Source: Mesorhizobium sp. AR07 (GTDB taxonomy: Bacteria > Pseudomonadota > Alphaproteobacteria > Rhizobiales > Rhizobiaceae). From it: a stretch of DNA of 64,000 nucleotides. Positions 1 to 8,200 of the stretch are shown piece after piece. The DNA is taken from the NCBI RefSeq assembly GCF_024746815.1, contig NZ_CP080525.1, positions 4,706,501 through 4,770,500 on the forward strand, written 5' to 3'. The notes below the pieces were generated by a model that saw only the letters and a program-made list of their open reading frames with translations, made no database searches and was not told the DNA's origin. Each line of letters begins with the position of its first letter. Within the stretch, counting starts at the first letter, position 1. Both the position numbers and the translations under genes were made by a program.

Positions 1-710
1 AAGCCATGCACGTTGATGCTGGTGGCGAGGCCTGCCGGGTCGCTGCCGGCGTGCTCGGCGGCCTGGCGGTAGAGATCGAACAGCGGCGCGAAGCGCGCCG
101 GCTCGCCGCCAATGATGGCGAGCGCCAGCGGCAGGCCGAGTGCGCCGGCGCGCGCCGCCGATTGCGGCGTCCCACCAATGGCGATCCAGACCGGCAGCCT
201 GTCCTGGAACGGCCTGGGATAGACGCCGCGATCGTTGATCGGTGCGCGCAGATTGCCGGACCAGGTGACCTTCACGCTGTCACGGATGGCAAGCAGGAGA
301 TCGAGCTTCTCGGCGAACAGCTCGTCATAGTCCTCGAGATTGTAGCCGAACAGCGGGAAGGATTCGATGAACGAACCGCGCCCGGCCATGATCTCGGCGC
401 GGCCGCCCGACAGAAGATCGAGCGTGGCGAACTGTTGGAAGACGCGCACCGGATCGTCGGAGGACAGAACGGTGACCGCGCTGGTCAGCTTGATGCGCTT
501 CGAGCGCTCGGCAGCGGCGGCCAGCGCCACGACCGGCGCGGAGCCGGCATAGTCGGGCCGGTGATGCTCGCCGAGACCGAAGACGTCGAGGCCGACCTGA
601 TCCGCCAGTTCGACCTCTTCGATCAGGTTGCGCAGCCGCTCATATGGGCCGATCGCGCCGGGACCCGGCTGCGGGCTGACGTCGGCGAAGGTGTAGAGAC
701 CGAGTTCCAT
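1..710 (-). CDS. LLM-class flavin-dependent oxidoreductase (partial)
   Basis: The frame opens at the ATG ending at 710 and runs off the left edge, so about 236 N-terminal residues are visible and the C-terminus is missing. The start MELGLYTFADV, the segment GLGEHHRPDYAGSAP, the strand-like SSDDPVRVFQQFATLDLLS and the stretch EIMAGRGSFIESFPLFG are typical of the bacterial luciferase-like TIM-barrel family, which uses FMN or F420 to oxidise small substrates. An AGGATG ribosome-binding site lies just upstream. The substrate cannot be told from sequence. The gene is divergent from the DUF6481 gene, with about 220 bases between them. Confidence 0.88.
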   Translation of the reverse strand, partial: MELGLYTFADVSPQPGPGAIGPYERLRNLIEEVELADQVGLDVFGLGEHHRPDYAGSAPVVALAAAAERSKRIKLTSAVTVLSSDDPVRVFQQFATLDLLSGGRAEIMAGRGSFIESFPLFGYNLEDYDELFAEKLDLLLAIRDSVKVTWSGNLRAPINDRGVYPRPFQDRLPVWIAIGGTPQSAARAGALGLPLALAIIGGEPARFAPLFDLYRQAAEHAGSDPAGLATSINVHG

Positions 711-931
711 TCGAATGTCATCCTGGTGTTGAGGTTTCCGGCTAGAGGTAGCCATCGACCCGCTTCGCCGCCAGAGGGGCGGACGGTGAACAGTGCATGT
801 CGATTTCGTCAGAAAAGGCGTCTCCCGGCTGCAACAACGCGGAATTTCATGGCTGGCATGCCGTTTTGGCGCTTGAACTCTCGGTATTCGCGCGTATGTA
901 AGCGTCGCGAATTGACTTCAGGGAAGTGGAC
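711..931. other. intergenic region between divergent genes
   Basis: This stretch separates the divergent oxidoreductase and DUF6481 genes and must hold both promoters. I see no strong consensus promoter, hairpin or repeat in it. Confidence 0.4.
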
Positions 932-1360
932 TTGGCTATTTACAGGGAAAAAGACGTTTTCGAGCGGCGCAACGCCGCAAACGAGGCAAAGAAGGCGCTT
1001 CTGGAGCGCTTCAAGGCAAAGCCGGCGGCAGACGATCCCGCAGTGCTGGCGCGACAGGCCGAACGCAAGGCGATCCTCGAGGCCCGCGAAATCCGCGAGG
1101 CCGAGAAGGCCAGGCTGAAGCAGGAAAAACTGGCACGCGAAGCGGTCGAGAAGGCCGAGCGCGAGGCAGCGGCCGAAGCGGCGCGTATCGCAGCCGAAGA
1201 AGCTGCCCAGGCGGAAGCCAAGATTCGGGAAGCCGAAGAAAACGAGCGCATTGCCCGTTTGCTGGCTGACGAAGCTGAGCGCAAGGCCAAGCGCGACGCG
1301 CGCTATGCGGCGCGCAAGCAGCGCACGGGCAGGACGCCTCCAGGCTTCTCCGCCCGCTAG
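932..1360 (+). CDS. DUF6481 family protein
   Basis: A small, highly charged protein of about 142 residues made almost entirely of alanine, glutamate, lysine and arginine. The N-terminus FERRNAANEAKKALLERFK matches the DUF6481 signature seen across rhizobia. The rest is a long helix (about residues 30-125) that should form a coiled coil, followed by a basic tail. I chose the TTG at 932 because AGGGA at 920-924 is well spaced and homologs start MAIY; a GTG at 926 is the alternative and would add two residues. Function is unknown; the composition suggests a structural or nucleic-acid-associated cytoplasmic protein. Confidence 0.75.
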   Translation: MAIYREKDVFERRNAANEAKKALLERFKAKPAADDPAVLARQAERKAILEAREIREAEKARLKQEKLAREAVEKAEREAAAEAARIAAEEAAQAEAKIREAEENERIARLLADEAERKAKRDARYAARKQRTGRTPPGFSAR

Positions 1361-1441
1361 CCTCCAGGCTACGGAAGCAATCTGCTTCGAAGAACAGGGT
1401 CGCCTTGCAGCGGCCCTGAACGTGTTTGTCTGCCGCTACGA

Positions 1442-1756
1442 TCAGGCGGCGAACTTCAGCCCCATGATGCCGCAGACGATGAGCGCGATGCAGGCCAGCC
1501 TGATCGCGGTGGCCGGCTCGCCGAGCAGCCAGATGCCGAGCAGGGCCGTGCCGACGGTGCCGATGCCGGTCCATACCGCATAGGCGGTACCGACGGGCAG
1601 CGCCTTCAGCGCCAGGCCGAGCAAAGTGAGGCTGACGATCATCGAGGCGACCGTCAGCATGGTCGGCACCAGTTTCGAGAAACCGTCGGTGTATTTGAGG
1701 CCGATTGCCCAGCCGATCTCGAACAGGCCGGCAAAAAACAGAAGAATCCACGACAT
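1442..1756 (-). CDS. sugE: SMR-family guanidinium exporter Gdx (SugE)
   Basis: A 104-residue small multidrug resistance protein with four membrane helices, the normal SMR length. The start MSWILLFFAGLFEIGWAIGL carries the conserved membrane-embedded glutamate (in FEIGWA) that couples substrate to protons, and GTAYAVWTGIGTVG is the SMR signature helix. SugE-type SMR proteins export guanidinium ion (established for the Gdx subtype). The ATG at 1756 is preceded by GGATGGAG. A longer frame extends upstream but would begin inside the leader. The leader contains a guanidine-II riboswitch, which independently supports a guanidinium role. Confidence 0.9.
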   Translation of the reverse strand: MSWILLFFAGLFEIGWAIGLKYTDGFSKLVPTMLTVASMIVSLTLLGLALKALPVGTAYAVWTGIGTVGTALLGIWLLGEPATAIRLACIALIVCGIMGLKFAA

Positions 1757-1773
1757 CGGGAAACGCTCCATCC

Positions 1774-1814
1774 GAGCATCGAACCGAAAAATGGTTTTCG
1801 GAGTCCGAATGCTC
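1774..1814. repeat. palindromic repeat in the sugE leader
   Basis: An imperfect inverted repeat: outer arms GAGCAT and ATGCTC, inner arms CCGAAAA and TTTTCGG. It is a degenerate relative of the 27.4-kb palindromes. It sits in the 5' untranslated region between the riboswitch and the sugE start, so it would be transcribed as a hairpin. Confidence 0.6.
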
Positions 1815-1825
1815 AATCAAAATGG

Positions 1826-1872
1826 CGGGTCGTCCCGGCCTGATTTTCGGGGAAGCGCGAGGTCGTCCCCGC
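1826..1872 (-). promoter_or_regulatory. guanidine-II (mini-ykkC) riboswitch
   Basis: Read on the minus strand, two hairpins with identical ACGA tetraloops follow each other: GCGGGG-ACGA-CCUCGC (1872-1857) and CGGG-ACGA-CCCG (1837-1826), separated by about 20 nucleotides. Two short GC-rich stems capped by ACGR loops are the defining consensus of the mini-ykkC motif, established as a guanidine-sensing riboswitch and often found upstream of SMR exporters. The downstream gene here is a sugE homolog, about 70 bases away from the second hairpin. The expected action is to raise exporter expression when guanidine binds. Confidence 0.85.
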
Positions 1873-1963
1873 CACGCCAATATAAGAATTTCGAGCGTTC
1901 GATCAACAACGACCGGCAACATCGTTGCCAGTCGTAATCCGTCTCGAAGCGGATTGACCGGAC

Positions 1964-2089
1964 CTACTTGTCCTTGAGTTTCATCGCCTTGACCGGCGGC
2001 GCCTTCAGGGCCGGAGCCGCGGCGGGCTTCTTGGCGTCCTTCTTCGGCTTGCGGGCTTCCTTGCCTGCCTTCATCGCACCTTTAGCCAT
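1964..2089 (-). CDS. small basic alanine/lysine-rich protein
   Basis: A 41-residue protein starting MAKGAMKAGKEARKPKKDA and composed largely of lysine, alanine and proline. The ATG at 2089 is preceded by a strong GGAGGA ribosome-binding site, which makes translation likely; longer frames upstream have no such signal. Similar tiny basic proteins occur in many rhizobia. The composition suggests binding to nucleic acid or another polyanion, but no function is known to me. Confidence 0.65.
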   Translation of the reverse strand: MAKGAMKAGKEARKPKKDAKKPAAAPALKAPPVKAMKLKDK

Positions 2090-2276
2090 GATTCGTTCCT
2101 CCGATTGCGAGAAGCGAAGTGAAACAAGAGAAACGCCCGACTGCAAGAGGCCAGAGCAATTCCCGGTTTCTAATTTGCTCGTAAACCATGGCGGTCCGTG
2201 CAATGCTTGTCTTCGCACTGCAGCATCGGCCCGGCTTTTCGCCGGGTGATGAACAGGCAGGCCGGTCAGGACGACA

Positions 2277-3086
2277 ATGCGAATCCACATCGGCTGCGAG
2301 ATGAGCTTCGACTTTCCGCAGGAAACGCCGCTCATCGCGATGCTGAATGTCCACTATTCCCGCGCCTCAAATCTCGAGCGGCCGGACTTTTTGACCACCA
2401 ACCCGCCAGTCCCTATCGAAAGCTATCGCGACAGTTTCGGCAATTGGTGCAGCCGGTTCGTCGCCCCGCCCGGGCGTTTCACCTTTGGCACCGACGCGGT
2501 GATCCGCGATCCCGGCACTTTCGAGATGGGCGACCTGATGGCCTGGCAGCACGAGGTGCGCGACCTGCCGGCGGACACGCTCCTGTTTCTGCTGCCCAGC
2601 CGCTTTTGCGAAAGCGACCTCTTGGCGAGCGAGGCATGGCGGCTGTTCGGCCACACGCCATTAGGCATTCCGCGCGTGCAGGCGGTGTGCGATTTCGTCC
2701 ACAATCATATCGTCTTCAGCTACGGCAATGCGCGGCCGACACGCACCGCGGCCGAAGCCTATCGCGAACAGAGTGGAGTATGCCGGGACTTCGCGCATCT
2801 TGCCGTCACCTTCTGCCGGGCGCTCAACATCCCGACCCGCTACTGCACCGGCTACATCAGCGACATCGGCACGCCGAAGCCGTGGTCGAGCATGGATTTC
2901 GCCGCCTGGATGGAAGTCTATCTCGGCGGCCGCTGGCATGTCTTCGACCCACGCAACAACGCGCCGCGCATCGGCCGCATCCTGATCGCCTCCGGCCGTG
3001 ACGCCGCCGACGTGCCGCTGACCCATATTTTCGGACCGGGCACGCTTGCCGGCTTCAGGGTGTGGACCGACGAGATCGTCGAGTAG
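2277..3086 (+). CDS. transglutaminase-like cysteine peptidase-fold protein
   Basis: A 269-residue protein of the bacterial transglutaminase-like family. The N-terminal half (about 1-150) is a beta-rich domain with RDSFGNWCSRFVAPPGR; the catalytic core follows. The likely triad is Cys in EQSGVCRDFAHLAVTFCR, His in YLGGRWHVFDPRNN and the Asp of the same motif. No signal peptide is evident, so it is probably cytoplasmic. Members are often next to circularly permuted ATP-grasp/alpha-E genes, but none is present here. The ATG at 2277 has a weak AGGA site; an internal ATG at 2301 is possible. Confidence 0.88.
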   Translation: MRIHIGCEMSFDFPQETPLIAMLNVHYSRASNLERPDFLTTNPPVPIESYRDSFGNWCSRFVAPPGRFTFGTDAVIRDPGTFEMGDLMAWQHEVRDLPADTLLFLLPSRFCESDLLASEAWRLFGHTPLGIPRVQAVCDFVHNHIVFSYGNARPTRTAAEAYREQSGVCRDFAHLAVTFCRALNIPTRYCTGYISDIGTPKPWSSMDFAAWMEVYLGGRWHVFDPRNNAPRIGRILIASGRDAADVPLTHIFGPGTLAGFRVWTDEIVE

Positions 3087-3192
3087 CCACGCCGCACCCG
3101 TGAACGACTAGAGATTTCGCGCGTTGTGAATGGCTGTGGAGCTTCGATAGGTGCTCCGCTAAGCTTGGCCGCGTCAAACAGGGCAAGACACC

Positions 3193-4167
3193 ATGGCCGG
3201 GCATGGCGGCTCGAAAAGGGTCATCTACACGGCGCTCGCCGGCAATCTCGCCATCGCGCTGACCAAATTCGCCGCCGCCTTCTTCACCGGCAGCTCGGCG
3301 ATGCTGTCGGAAGGTGTGCACTCTCTGGTCGATACCGGTAATGGCGGCCTGCTGCTCTACGGCATGCATCGCGCCGCCCGCCCGGCTGATCGCACGCATC
3401 CGCTCGGTCACGGCCGCGAACTCTATTTCTGGAGTTTCATCGTCGCCCTTCTGGTCTTTGCGCTGGGCGCCGGTGTCTCGTTCTACGAGGGTGTGACCCA
3501 TATCATGGCGCCCGAACCGGTCGCCAACGCCAAAGTGAACTACATCGTCCTCGGCCTGTCCTTCCTGTTCGAAGGCAGCTCCTGGCTGGTGGCGCTAAGG
3601 GAGTTCCGCAAGCAGAAGGGCAAAGAGGGCTGGCTGCAGGCCGTGCAATCGAGCAAGGACCCCAGCGTCTACACCGTACTGTTCGAGGACAGTGCAGCCC
3701 TGCTCGGCCTGGTCGTCGCCTTTGCCGGCATTCTGGCGGCGGAGCTGCTGGAAATGCCCGAGCTCGACGGTGCCGCCTCGATCGGCATCGCGCTGATCCT
3801 CGGCGCGACCGCGATCTTCCTGGCCCGCGAGAGCAAGGGCCTGCTGATCGGCGAGCCGGCATCGTCCGAGGTGCAGAGACAAGTGCTGGCGATCGCGCAG
3901 CAGGACCCTGCGGTGCAGCGGGCGAACGGCATTCTGACCGTCCATATGGGGCCGCAAGAGATTGTCGCCGGCCTGAGCATCGAGTTCGAGGACGATCTGA
4001 CGGCGCCGGAGATCGAAGCCTGTGTCGAGCGCCTGGAGGCGCGGCTGAAGACAGAGATGCCGGAGATCACGCGGCTGTTCGTCAAGCCGCAGACCACCGG
4101 CACTTGGAAACAGCGGCGCAAGATTGTTGAAGCCGCGTCAGGAGACGAGCCGGAACCGGCCGGTTAA
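3193..4167 (+). CDS. cation diffusion facilitator (CDF) transporter
   Basis: A 324-residue metal/proton antiporter of the CDF family. Helices run through about residue 220, and the segment AMLSEGVHSLVDTGNGGLLL carries the metal-site residues usually found as HxxxD on helix II. HPLGHGRELYFWSFIVALL is another CDF signature. A cytoplasmic C-terminal domain of about 100 residues follows, the usual dimerisation and sensing domain. Likely substrates are Zn, Fe, Mn or Co; the sequence alone does not decide. It lies in tandem with the GFA protein gene 27 bases downstream. Confidence 0.9.
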   Translation: MAGHGGSKRVIYTALAGNLAIALTKFAAAFFTGSSAMLSEGVHSLVDTGNGGLLLYGMHRAARPADRTHPLGHGRELYFWSFIVALLVFALGAGVSFYEGVTHIMAPEPVANAKVNYIVLGLSFLFEGSSWLVALREFRKQKGKEGWLQAVQSSKDPSVYTVLFEDSAALLGLVVAFAGILAAELLEMPELDGAASIGIALILGATAIFLARESKGLLIGEPASSEVQRQVLAIAQQDPAVQRANGILTVHMGPQEIVAGLSIEFEDDLTAPEIEACVERLEARLKTEMPEITRLFVKPQTTGTWKQRRKIVEAASGDEPEPAG

Positions 4168-4194
4168 GATGCCGGCGAAGCAGGGAGAAGCAAG

Positions 4195-4599
4195 ATGAAA
4201 ATCGACGGCGGCTGCCATTGTGGCGCCATCACCTACGAGGCGGAGGTCGACCCTGAAAAGACCTCGATCTGTCACTGCACGGATTGCCAGCAACTGACCG
4301 GCACGGCCTTTCGAGTGACCGTTCCCGCGCCCGAGGACCATTACCGGATCACCAAGGGCACGCCGAAAATCTATACCAAGACCGGGGCGAGTGGCGCCAA
4401 GCGCGCCCAGGCCTTTTGCGCCGACTGCGGTTCGCACCTTTACGCCACGTCGGTCGGAGATGGTCCAAAGGTCTATGGAATTCGAGCGGGAACCGCGCGG
4501 CAACGCGAGGATTTGATCCCGACACAGCAGAAATGGCACCGCTCGGCACTACATTGGCTGCCGGAATTTCAGGGGATGACGACCGTGGAGGAGCAGTAG
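4195..4599 (+). CDS. GFA (CENP-V type) zinc-binding family protein
   Basis: A 134-residue single-domain protein. Zinc-binding cysteines appear as GGCHCGAI near the N-terminus, SICHCTDCQQLTGT in the middle and FCADCGSHLY towards the C-terminus, the standard pattern of the glutathione-dependent formaldehyde-activating (GFA/CENP-V) fold. Many family members have no proven formaldehyde role, so a specific reaction is not assigned. AGGGAGAAGCAAG upstream of the ATG gives a good ribosome site. Confidence 0.9.
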   Translation: MKIDGGCHCGAITYEAEVDPEKTSICHCTDCQQLTGTAFRVTVPAPEDHYRITKGTPKIYTKTGASGAKRAQAFCADCGSHLYATSVGDGPKVYGIRAGTARQREDLIPTQQKWHRSALHWLPEFQGMTTVEEQ

Positions 4600-4614
4600 C
4601 GCTCCTCGGGCCGT

Positions 4615-5886
4615 TCAATCGTCGCCTTCGACGACCCTCAGCCTGAGTTGCCCGGTCTTCGAATCGGCAACACGCGCGCCTGCTTCGACTTTCGCGGCGG
4701 GAGCCCGTGTTGCCGCGTCCGGACCGGCATCGCCGCCGGGCTGCGCGCCGAACTCCAGAGCCTCGATCTTCTGGCCACGTTTGGTCACCTTCGACGTCGA
4801 GACGAGAATGTCGTCGATGTCCTTGGCCGACTGGCCGAAATGGACCTGCAATTTGCGCACCCGCTCGTCGACGCGCGCAACATCCTCCATCAGCCGGATG
4901 ACTTCGCCCTGGATCAGATGCGCCTGTTCGCGCATGCGGGCGTCCTTGAGGATCGCCTGGATAACCTGGATCGACAGCATCAGCAGCGATGGCGAGACGA
5001 TGACGACACGGGCGCGGTGCGCCTTGTGAACGATCGCCTCGAAATTCTCGTGGATCTCGGCGAACACCGATTCCGACGGCACGAACATGAAGGCGGTGTC
5101 CTGCGTCTCGCCCTGGATCAGGTATTTTTCCGATATGTCGCGGACATGGATCTCGATGTCGCGGCGGAAGGCCTGCGAGGCAACCTTCTGCAGGTCGGCG
5201 CCATCGGCGGCGCGAATGGCGTTCCAGGCTTCCAGCGGAAATTTAGCGTCGATGGCAAGCGACGGCGCGCCGTTAGGCATTTTTACCAGGCAGTCGGGCC
5301 GGCTGCCATTCGACAGCGTTGCCTGGAATTCATAGGCGCCATGCGGCAGGCCATCGGCGACGATCGCCTCCATGCGCGACTGGCCGAAGGCGCCGCGCGT
5401 CTGCTTGTTGGAGAGGATTGCCTGCAACTGCACGACCTGGCCGGCAAGCGACTGGATGTTGCCCTGCGCGACATCGATGATCGCCAGCCGCTCCTGCAAT
5501 TTGGCCAGGCTCTCATGCGTCGATTTCGTCTGCTCGGTCATGGTCTGGCCGAGGCGGCCGGTCATGGCGTCGAGGCGTTGGCCGATCGACTGCGTCAGCT
5601 CCGCTTGCCGTGCCCCGAACACTTCGGCGATGGCGCCCATGCGGCCCTGCATCTCGGCCTGCGATTGCAGAATGCCGGCCATCCGCGCCTCGGCGTCGCG
5701 GGCATGGTCGGCGGCTTCGGCTGCGGCGACGGCACGCGCCTTGGCCGACCGCCACAGCGCGACGACAAGCGCCACGAACAGGCCAAGAAACAGCAAGGCG
5801 CCGACGGCAAGCGCATGGCCGAGCGTGATCGTGGTGGCGCCAAGTCGCGCGACAGGCTCCGAAAGGATAGTGCTCAGATCATTCAT
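4615..5886 (-). CDS. rmuC: DNA recombination protein RmuC
   Basis: A 423-residue protein with one N-terminal membrane helix (about 22-45), a long coiled coil (about 50-170) and the RmuC core (about 190-390), which includes LVKMPNGAPSLAIDAKFPLE and MFVPSESVFAEI. RmuC proteins resemble nucleases and limit inversions at short repeats in E. coli. I chose MNDLSTIL at 5886; an upstream in-frame start adds 11 unlikely residues. It is divergent from def, a common rhizobial arrangement. Confidence 0.92.
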   Translation of the reverse strand: MNDLSTILSEPVARLGATTITLGHALAVGALLFLGLFVALVVALWRSAKARAVAAAEAADHARDAEARMAGILQSQAEMQGRMGAIAEVFGARQAELTQSIGQRLDAMTGRLGQTMTEQTKSTHESLAKLQERLAIIDVAQGNIQSLAGQVVQLQAILSNKQTRGAFGQSRMEAIVADGLPHGAYEFQATLSNGSRPDCLVKMPNGAPSLAIDAKFPLEAWNAIRAADGADLQKVASQAFRRDIEIHVRDISEKYLIQGETQDTAFMFVPSESVFAEIHENFEAIVHKAHRARVVIVSPSLLMLSIQVIQAILKDARMREQAHLIQGEVIRLMEDVARVDERVRKLQVHFGQSAKDIDDILVSTSKVTKRGQKIEALEFGAQPGGDAGPDAATRAPAAKVEAGARVADSKTGQLRLRVVEGDD

Positions 5887-5989
5887 GTGGACAGCATAGC
5901 CGATTCGCGGGGCCGGCACAGATCAAAACGTGAACGAGCGCGGGGCGCACCGGTTGACGCTTTTCGCTGGAGGTCTTAGGTGGAACGCC

Positions 5990-6520
5990 ATGCCGATCAA
6001 GCCGCTCATCATCCTTCCCGACCCCATCCTGCGCCAGGTTTCGAAGCCCGTGGAGCGCGTCGACGCGCCTTTGCGCAGATTAGCCGACGACATGCTGGCG
6101 ACCATGTATGACGCGCCCGGCATCGGGCTGGCGGCGATCCAGATCGGCGAACCGGTGCGCATGCTGGTGATCGATCTCGCCAAGGAAGACGAGACGCCGG
6201 CGCCGCATGTCTTCATCAACCCGGAAATCCTGGAGAGCGCCGATGCGCGCTCCGTCTACGAGGAAGGCTGCCTGTCGATCCCGGACTACTATGCCGAGGT
6301 CGAACGCCCGGCCGCCGTGCGGGTCAAATATCTCGACCGCGACGGCAAGCTGCAGGAGCTGGAAGCCGAGGGCCTGATGGCGACCTGCCTGCAGCACGAG
6401 ATCGACCACCTCAACGGCGTCTTGTTCATCGACCACATCTCGAAGCTGAAGCGCGACATGGTGGTGAAGAAATTCAAGAAGCTCGCCAAGGACAAGGCGC
6501 CGGGCAAGCTGGTGGGATAG
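5990..6520 (+). CDS. def: peptide deformylase
   Basis: A 176-residue enzyme that removes the N-formyl group from nascent proteins. All three motifs are intact: GIGLAAIQIG, EEGCLSIP and HEIDHLNG, providing the Cys and two His metal ligands and the catalytic Glu. The ATG at 5990 gives the canonical N-terminus MPIKPLIILPDPILRQ. It forms an operon with fmt, whose start lies 5 bases beyond the def stop. Confidence 0.98.
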   Translation: MPIKPLIILPDPILRQVSKPVERVDAPLRRLADDMLATMYDAPGIGLAAIQIGEPVRMLVIDLAKEDETPAPHVFINPEILESADARSVYEEGCLSIPDYYAEVERPAAVRVKYLDRDGKLQELEAEGLMATCLQHEIDHLNGVLFIDHISKLKRDMVVKKFKKLAKDKAPGKLVG

Positions 6521-6525
6521 GGGAA

Positions 6526-7461
6526 ATGCCCCTTCGCGTCATCTTCATGGGCACGCCGGAGTTTTCGGTGGCGACGCTGCGCGCGATTGCCGAGGCCGGA
6601 CATGACGTCGTCGCCGTCTACACCCAGCCGCCGCGCGCCGCCGGACGGCGCGGTTTGGAGCTGACGCCGTCGCCGGTGCAGCGCGAGGCAGAGCGGCTGG
6701 GCATCGAGACGCGCACACCGGTATCGCTCAAGGGCGAGGCCGAACAGACGGCCTTCCGCGCCTTGCGGGCCGACATCGCCGTGGTCGTCGCCTATGGTTT
6801 GCTGTTGCCGAAGGCGGTTCTGGAGGCACCCCGGCTTGGCTGCGTCAACGGCCATGCCTCGCTTCTGCCGCGCTGGCGGGGTGCGGCACCCATCCAGCGC
6901 GCCATCATGGCCGGGGACCGCGAAACCGGCATGATGGTGATGCGCATGGAAGAGGGTTTGGACACCGGCCCGGTCGGAATGGTTGAAAAATGCGCCATCG
7001 AACCCGATATGACAGCCGGCGATCTGCATGATCGGTTGATGAGTGTCGGTGCTGCCCTGATGGTGGAAGCACTGGCGCGACTGGAAAGGAACACCCTGAC
7101 ATTTACCCGCCAAGCGGTGGAGGGGGTGACCTATGCCAAGAAAATCGATAAATCCGAGACTCGCGTGGACTGGACTCGCTCGGCGAGCGAGGTCCACAAT
7201 ACCATTCGTGGCCTGTCGCCCTTTCCCGGTGCCTGGTCCGAGATAGACATTGGCGGCCGCCAAGAGCGGCTGAAACTGCTTCGCTCGACGCTGTCCGAAG
7301 GCGCCGGCGAGTCGGGAGGAATTCTCGATGACCGGCTGACGGTCGCCTGCGGAGCAGGCGCCATCAGTCTGGTCGAAGTTCAACGGGCGGGCGGAAGGCC
7401 CGCTGCCGCGTCGGAATTCCTGCGCGGGGCCAAGATCGAAAAAGGAATGAAATTCTCATGA
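6526..7461 (+). CDS. fmt: methionyl-tRNA formyltransferase
   Basis: A 311-residue enzyme that formylates initiator Met-tRNA using 10-formyl-tetrahydrofolate. The start region IFMGTPEFSVATLRAI and the folate and active-site segment HASLLPRWRGAAPIQRAI are diagnostic, and the C-terminal tRNA-binding domain is full length. It is co-transcribed with def upstream, and its stop overlaps the acetyltransferase start by four bases (ATGA). Confidence 0.98.
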   Translation: MPLRVIFMGTPEFSVATLRAIAEAGHDVVAVYTQPPRAAGRRGLELTPSPVQREAERLGIETRTPVSLKGEAEQTAFRALRADIAVVVAYGLLLPKAVLEAPRLGCVNGHASLLPRWRGAAPIQRAIMAGDRETGMMVMRMEEGLDTGPVGMVEKCAIEPDMTAGDLHDRLMSVGAALMVEALARLERNTLTFTRQAVEGVTYAKKIDKSETRVDWTRSASEVHNTIRGLSPFPGAWSEIDIGGRQERLKLLRSTLSEGAGESGGILDDRLTVACGAGAISLVEVQRAGGRPAAASEFLRGAKIEKGMKFS

Positions 7462-7967
7462 GCATGATGTCGATACGCGCGGCGACGCCGCGGGATCGCG
7501 AGGCCATCCGCCTCGTCGAGGAACACGCTTTCGGCCAGCAGGCGGAGGCCGGGCTGGTCGACGCGCTGGTGACCGGCGGCGACGCCGTCACCGAACTGGT
7601 GGCGGAAGAAGACGGCCAGGTGGTCGGCCATATCCTGTTTTCGCGGCTGTTCGTTCAGAAGGGCGGCAAGAGCTTTGCGGCCGTGGCGCTCGCGCCGTTG
7701 GCGGTGGAGCCTTCGTTCCATGGCAGCGGCATTGGTGGCGCGCTGATCCGCGAGGCGCATATCCGCCTCAGGGATGTTGGCGAGACGCTGGCCGTGGTGC
7801 TGGGCGATCCGGCCTATTACGGTCGTTTTGGCTACAGCCACGCGCGCGCTGAAAAGTTCGAGAGCGAATACCAGGGCGAGGCGCTGCAGGCGCTGGCCTG
7901 GGGCGACGCCCCGGAAGCCGGCAGGCTGGTCTACGCCTCGGCCTTCGGCTCGGCGCTCGCCGCGTAA
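7458..7967 (+). CDS. GNAT N-acetyltransferase, YhbS-like
   Basis: A 169-residue GNAT enzyme. The acetyl-CoA loop is VEPSFHGSGIGGALIREAH, and LGDPAYYGRFGYSHA is the hallmark of the YhbS subgroup. The ATG overlaps the fmt stop (ATGA), so the gene is translationally coupled to fmt. The substrate is unknown. Confidence 0.9.
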   Translation: MSMMSIRAATPRDREAIRLVEEHAFGQQAEAGLVDALVTGGDAVTELVAEEDGQVVGHILFSRLFVQKGGKSFAAVALAPLAVEPSFHGSGIGGALIREAHIRLRDVGETLAVVLGDPAYYGRFGYSHARAEKFESEYQGEALQALAWGDAPEAGRLVYASAFGSALAA

Positions 7968-7982
7968 GCGGCAACCGCCCTA

Positions 7983-8197
7983 AAGCGCGTCGCGTTTGAA
8001 CGGATACACGCAACGCGCTTTAGGTCTTTGTTTTTATGCATGTCGTCCTCCCGAAACCGGGGCCGCTTTTGGGCGACATGCATTTGAGCCGGATGATTTC
8101 AGGTCGGATCGACCTGAAATCTGAATCCGCCTCTAACTCAAGAGATAGAGCATGATGTCGTCCGAAAGCCGCTTCATACTTTTCGGCATCATGCTCT
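7983..8197. repeat. composite palindromic repeat (mesorhizobial intergenic type)
   Basis: Three palindromes sit in a row: 8036-8083 with arms ATGCATGTCG and CGACATGCAT; 8096-8120 with perfect 10-bp arms ATTTCAGGTC and GACCTGAAAT; and 8147-8197 with arms AGAGCATGAT and ATCATGCTCT. Related copies lie near 30.4, 46.9 and 50.96 kb. The last palindrome ends three bases before the truA start codon. Confidence 0.8.
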
Positions 8198-8200
8198 AGA

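Noticed and set aside
6..1118. Long plus-strand open frame over the left edge
   Set aside because: Antisense to the clear flavin-dependent oxidoreductase; composition is the Arg/Gly/Ala-rich pattern of a high-GC shadow frame.
4648..5979. 443-codon open frame antisense to rmuC
   Set aside because: No family similarity, and rmuC on the other strand is full length with all expected blocks.
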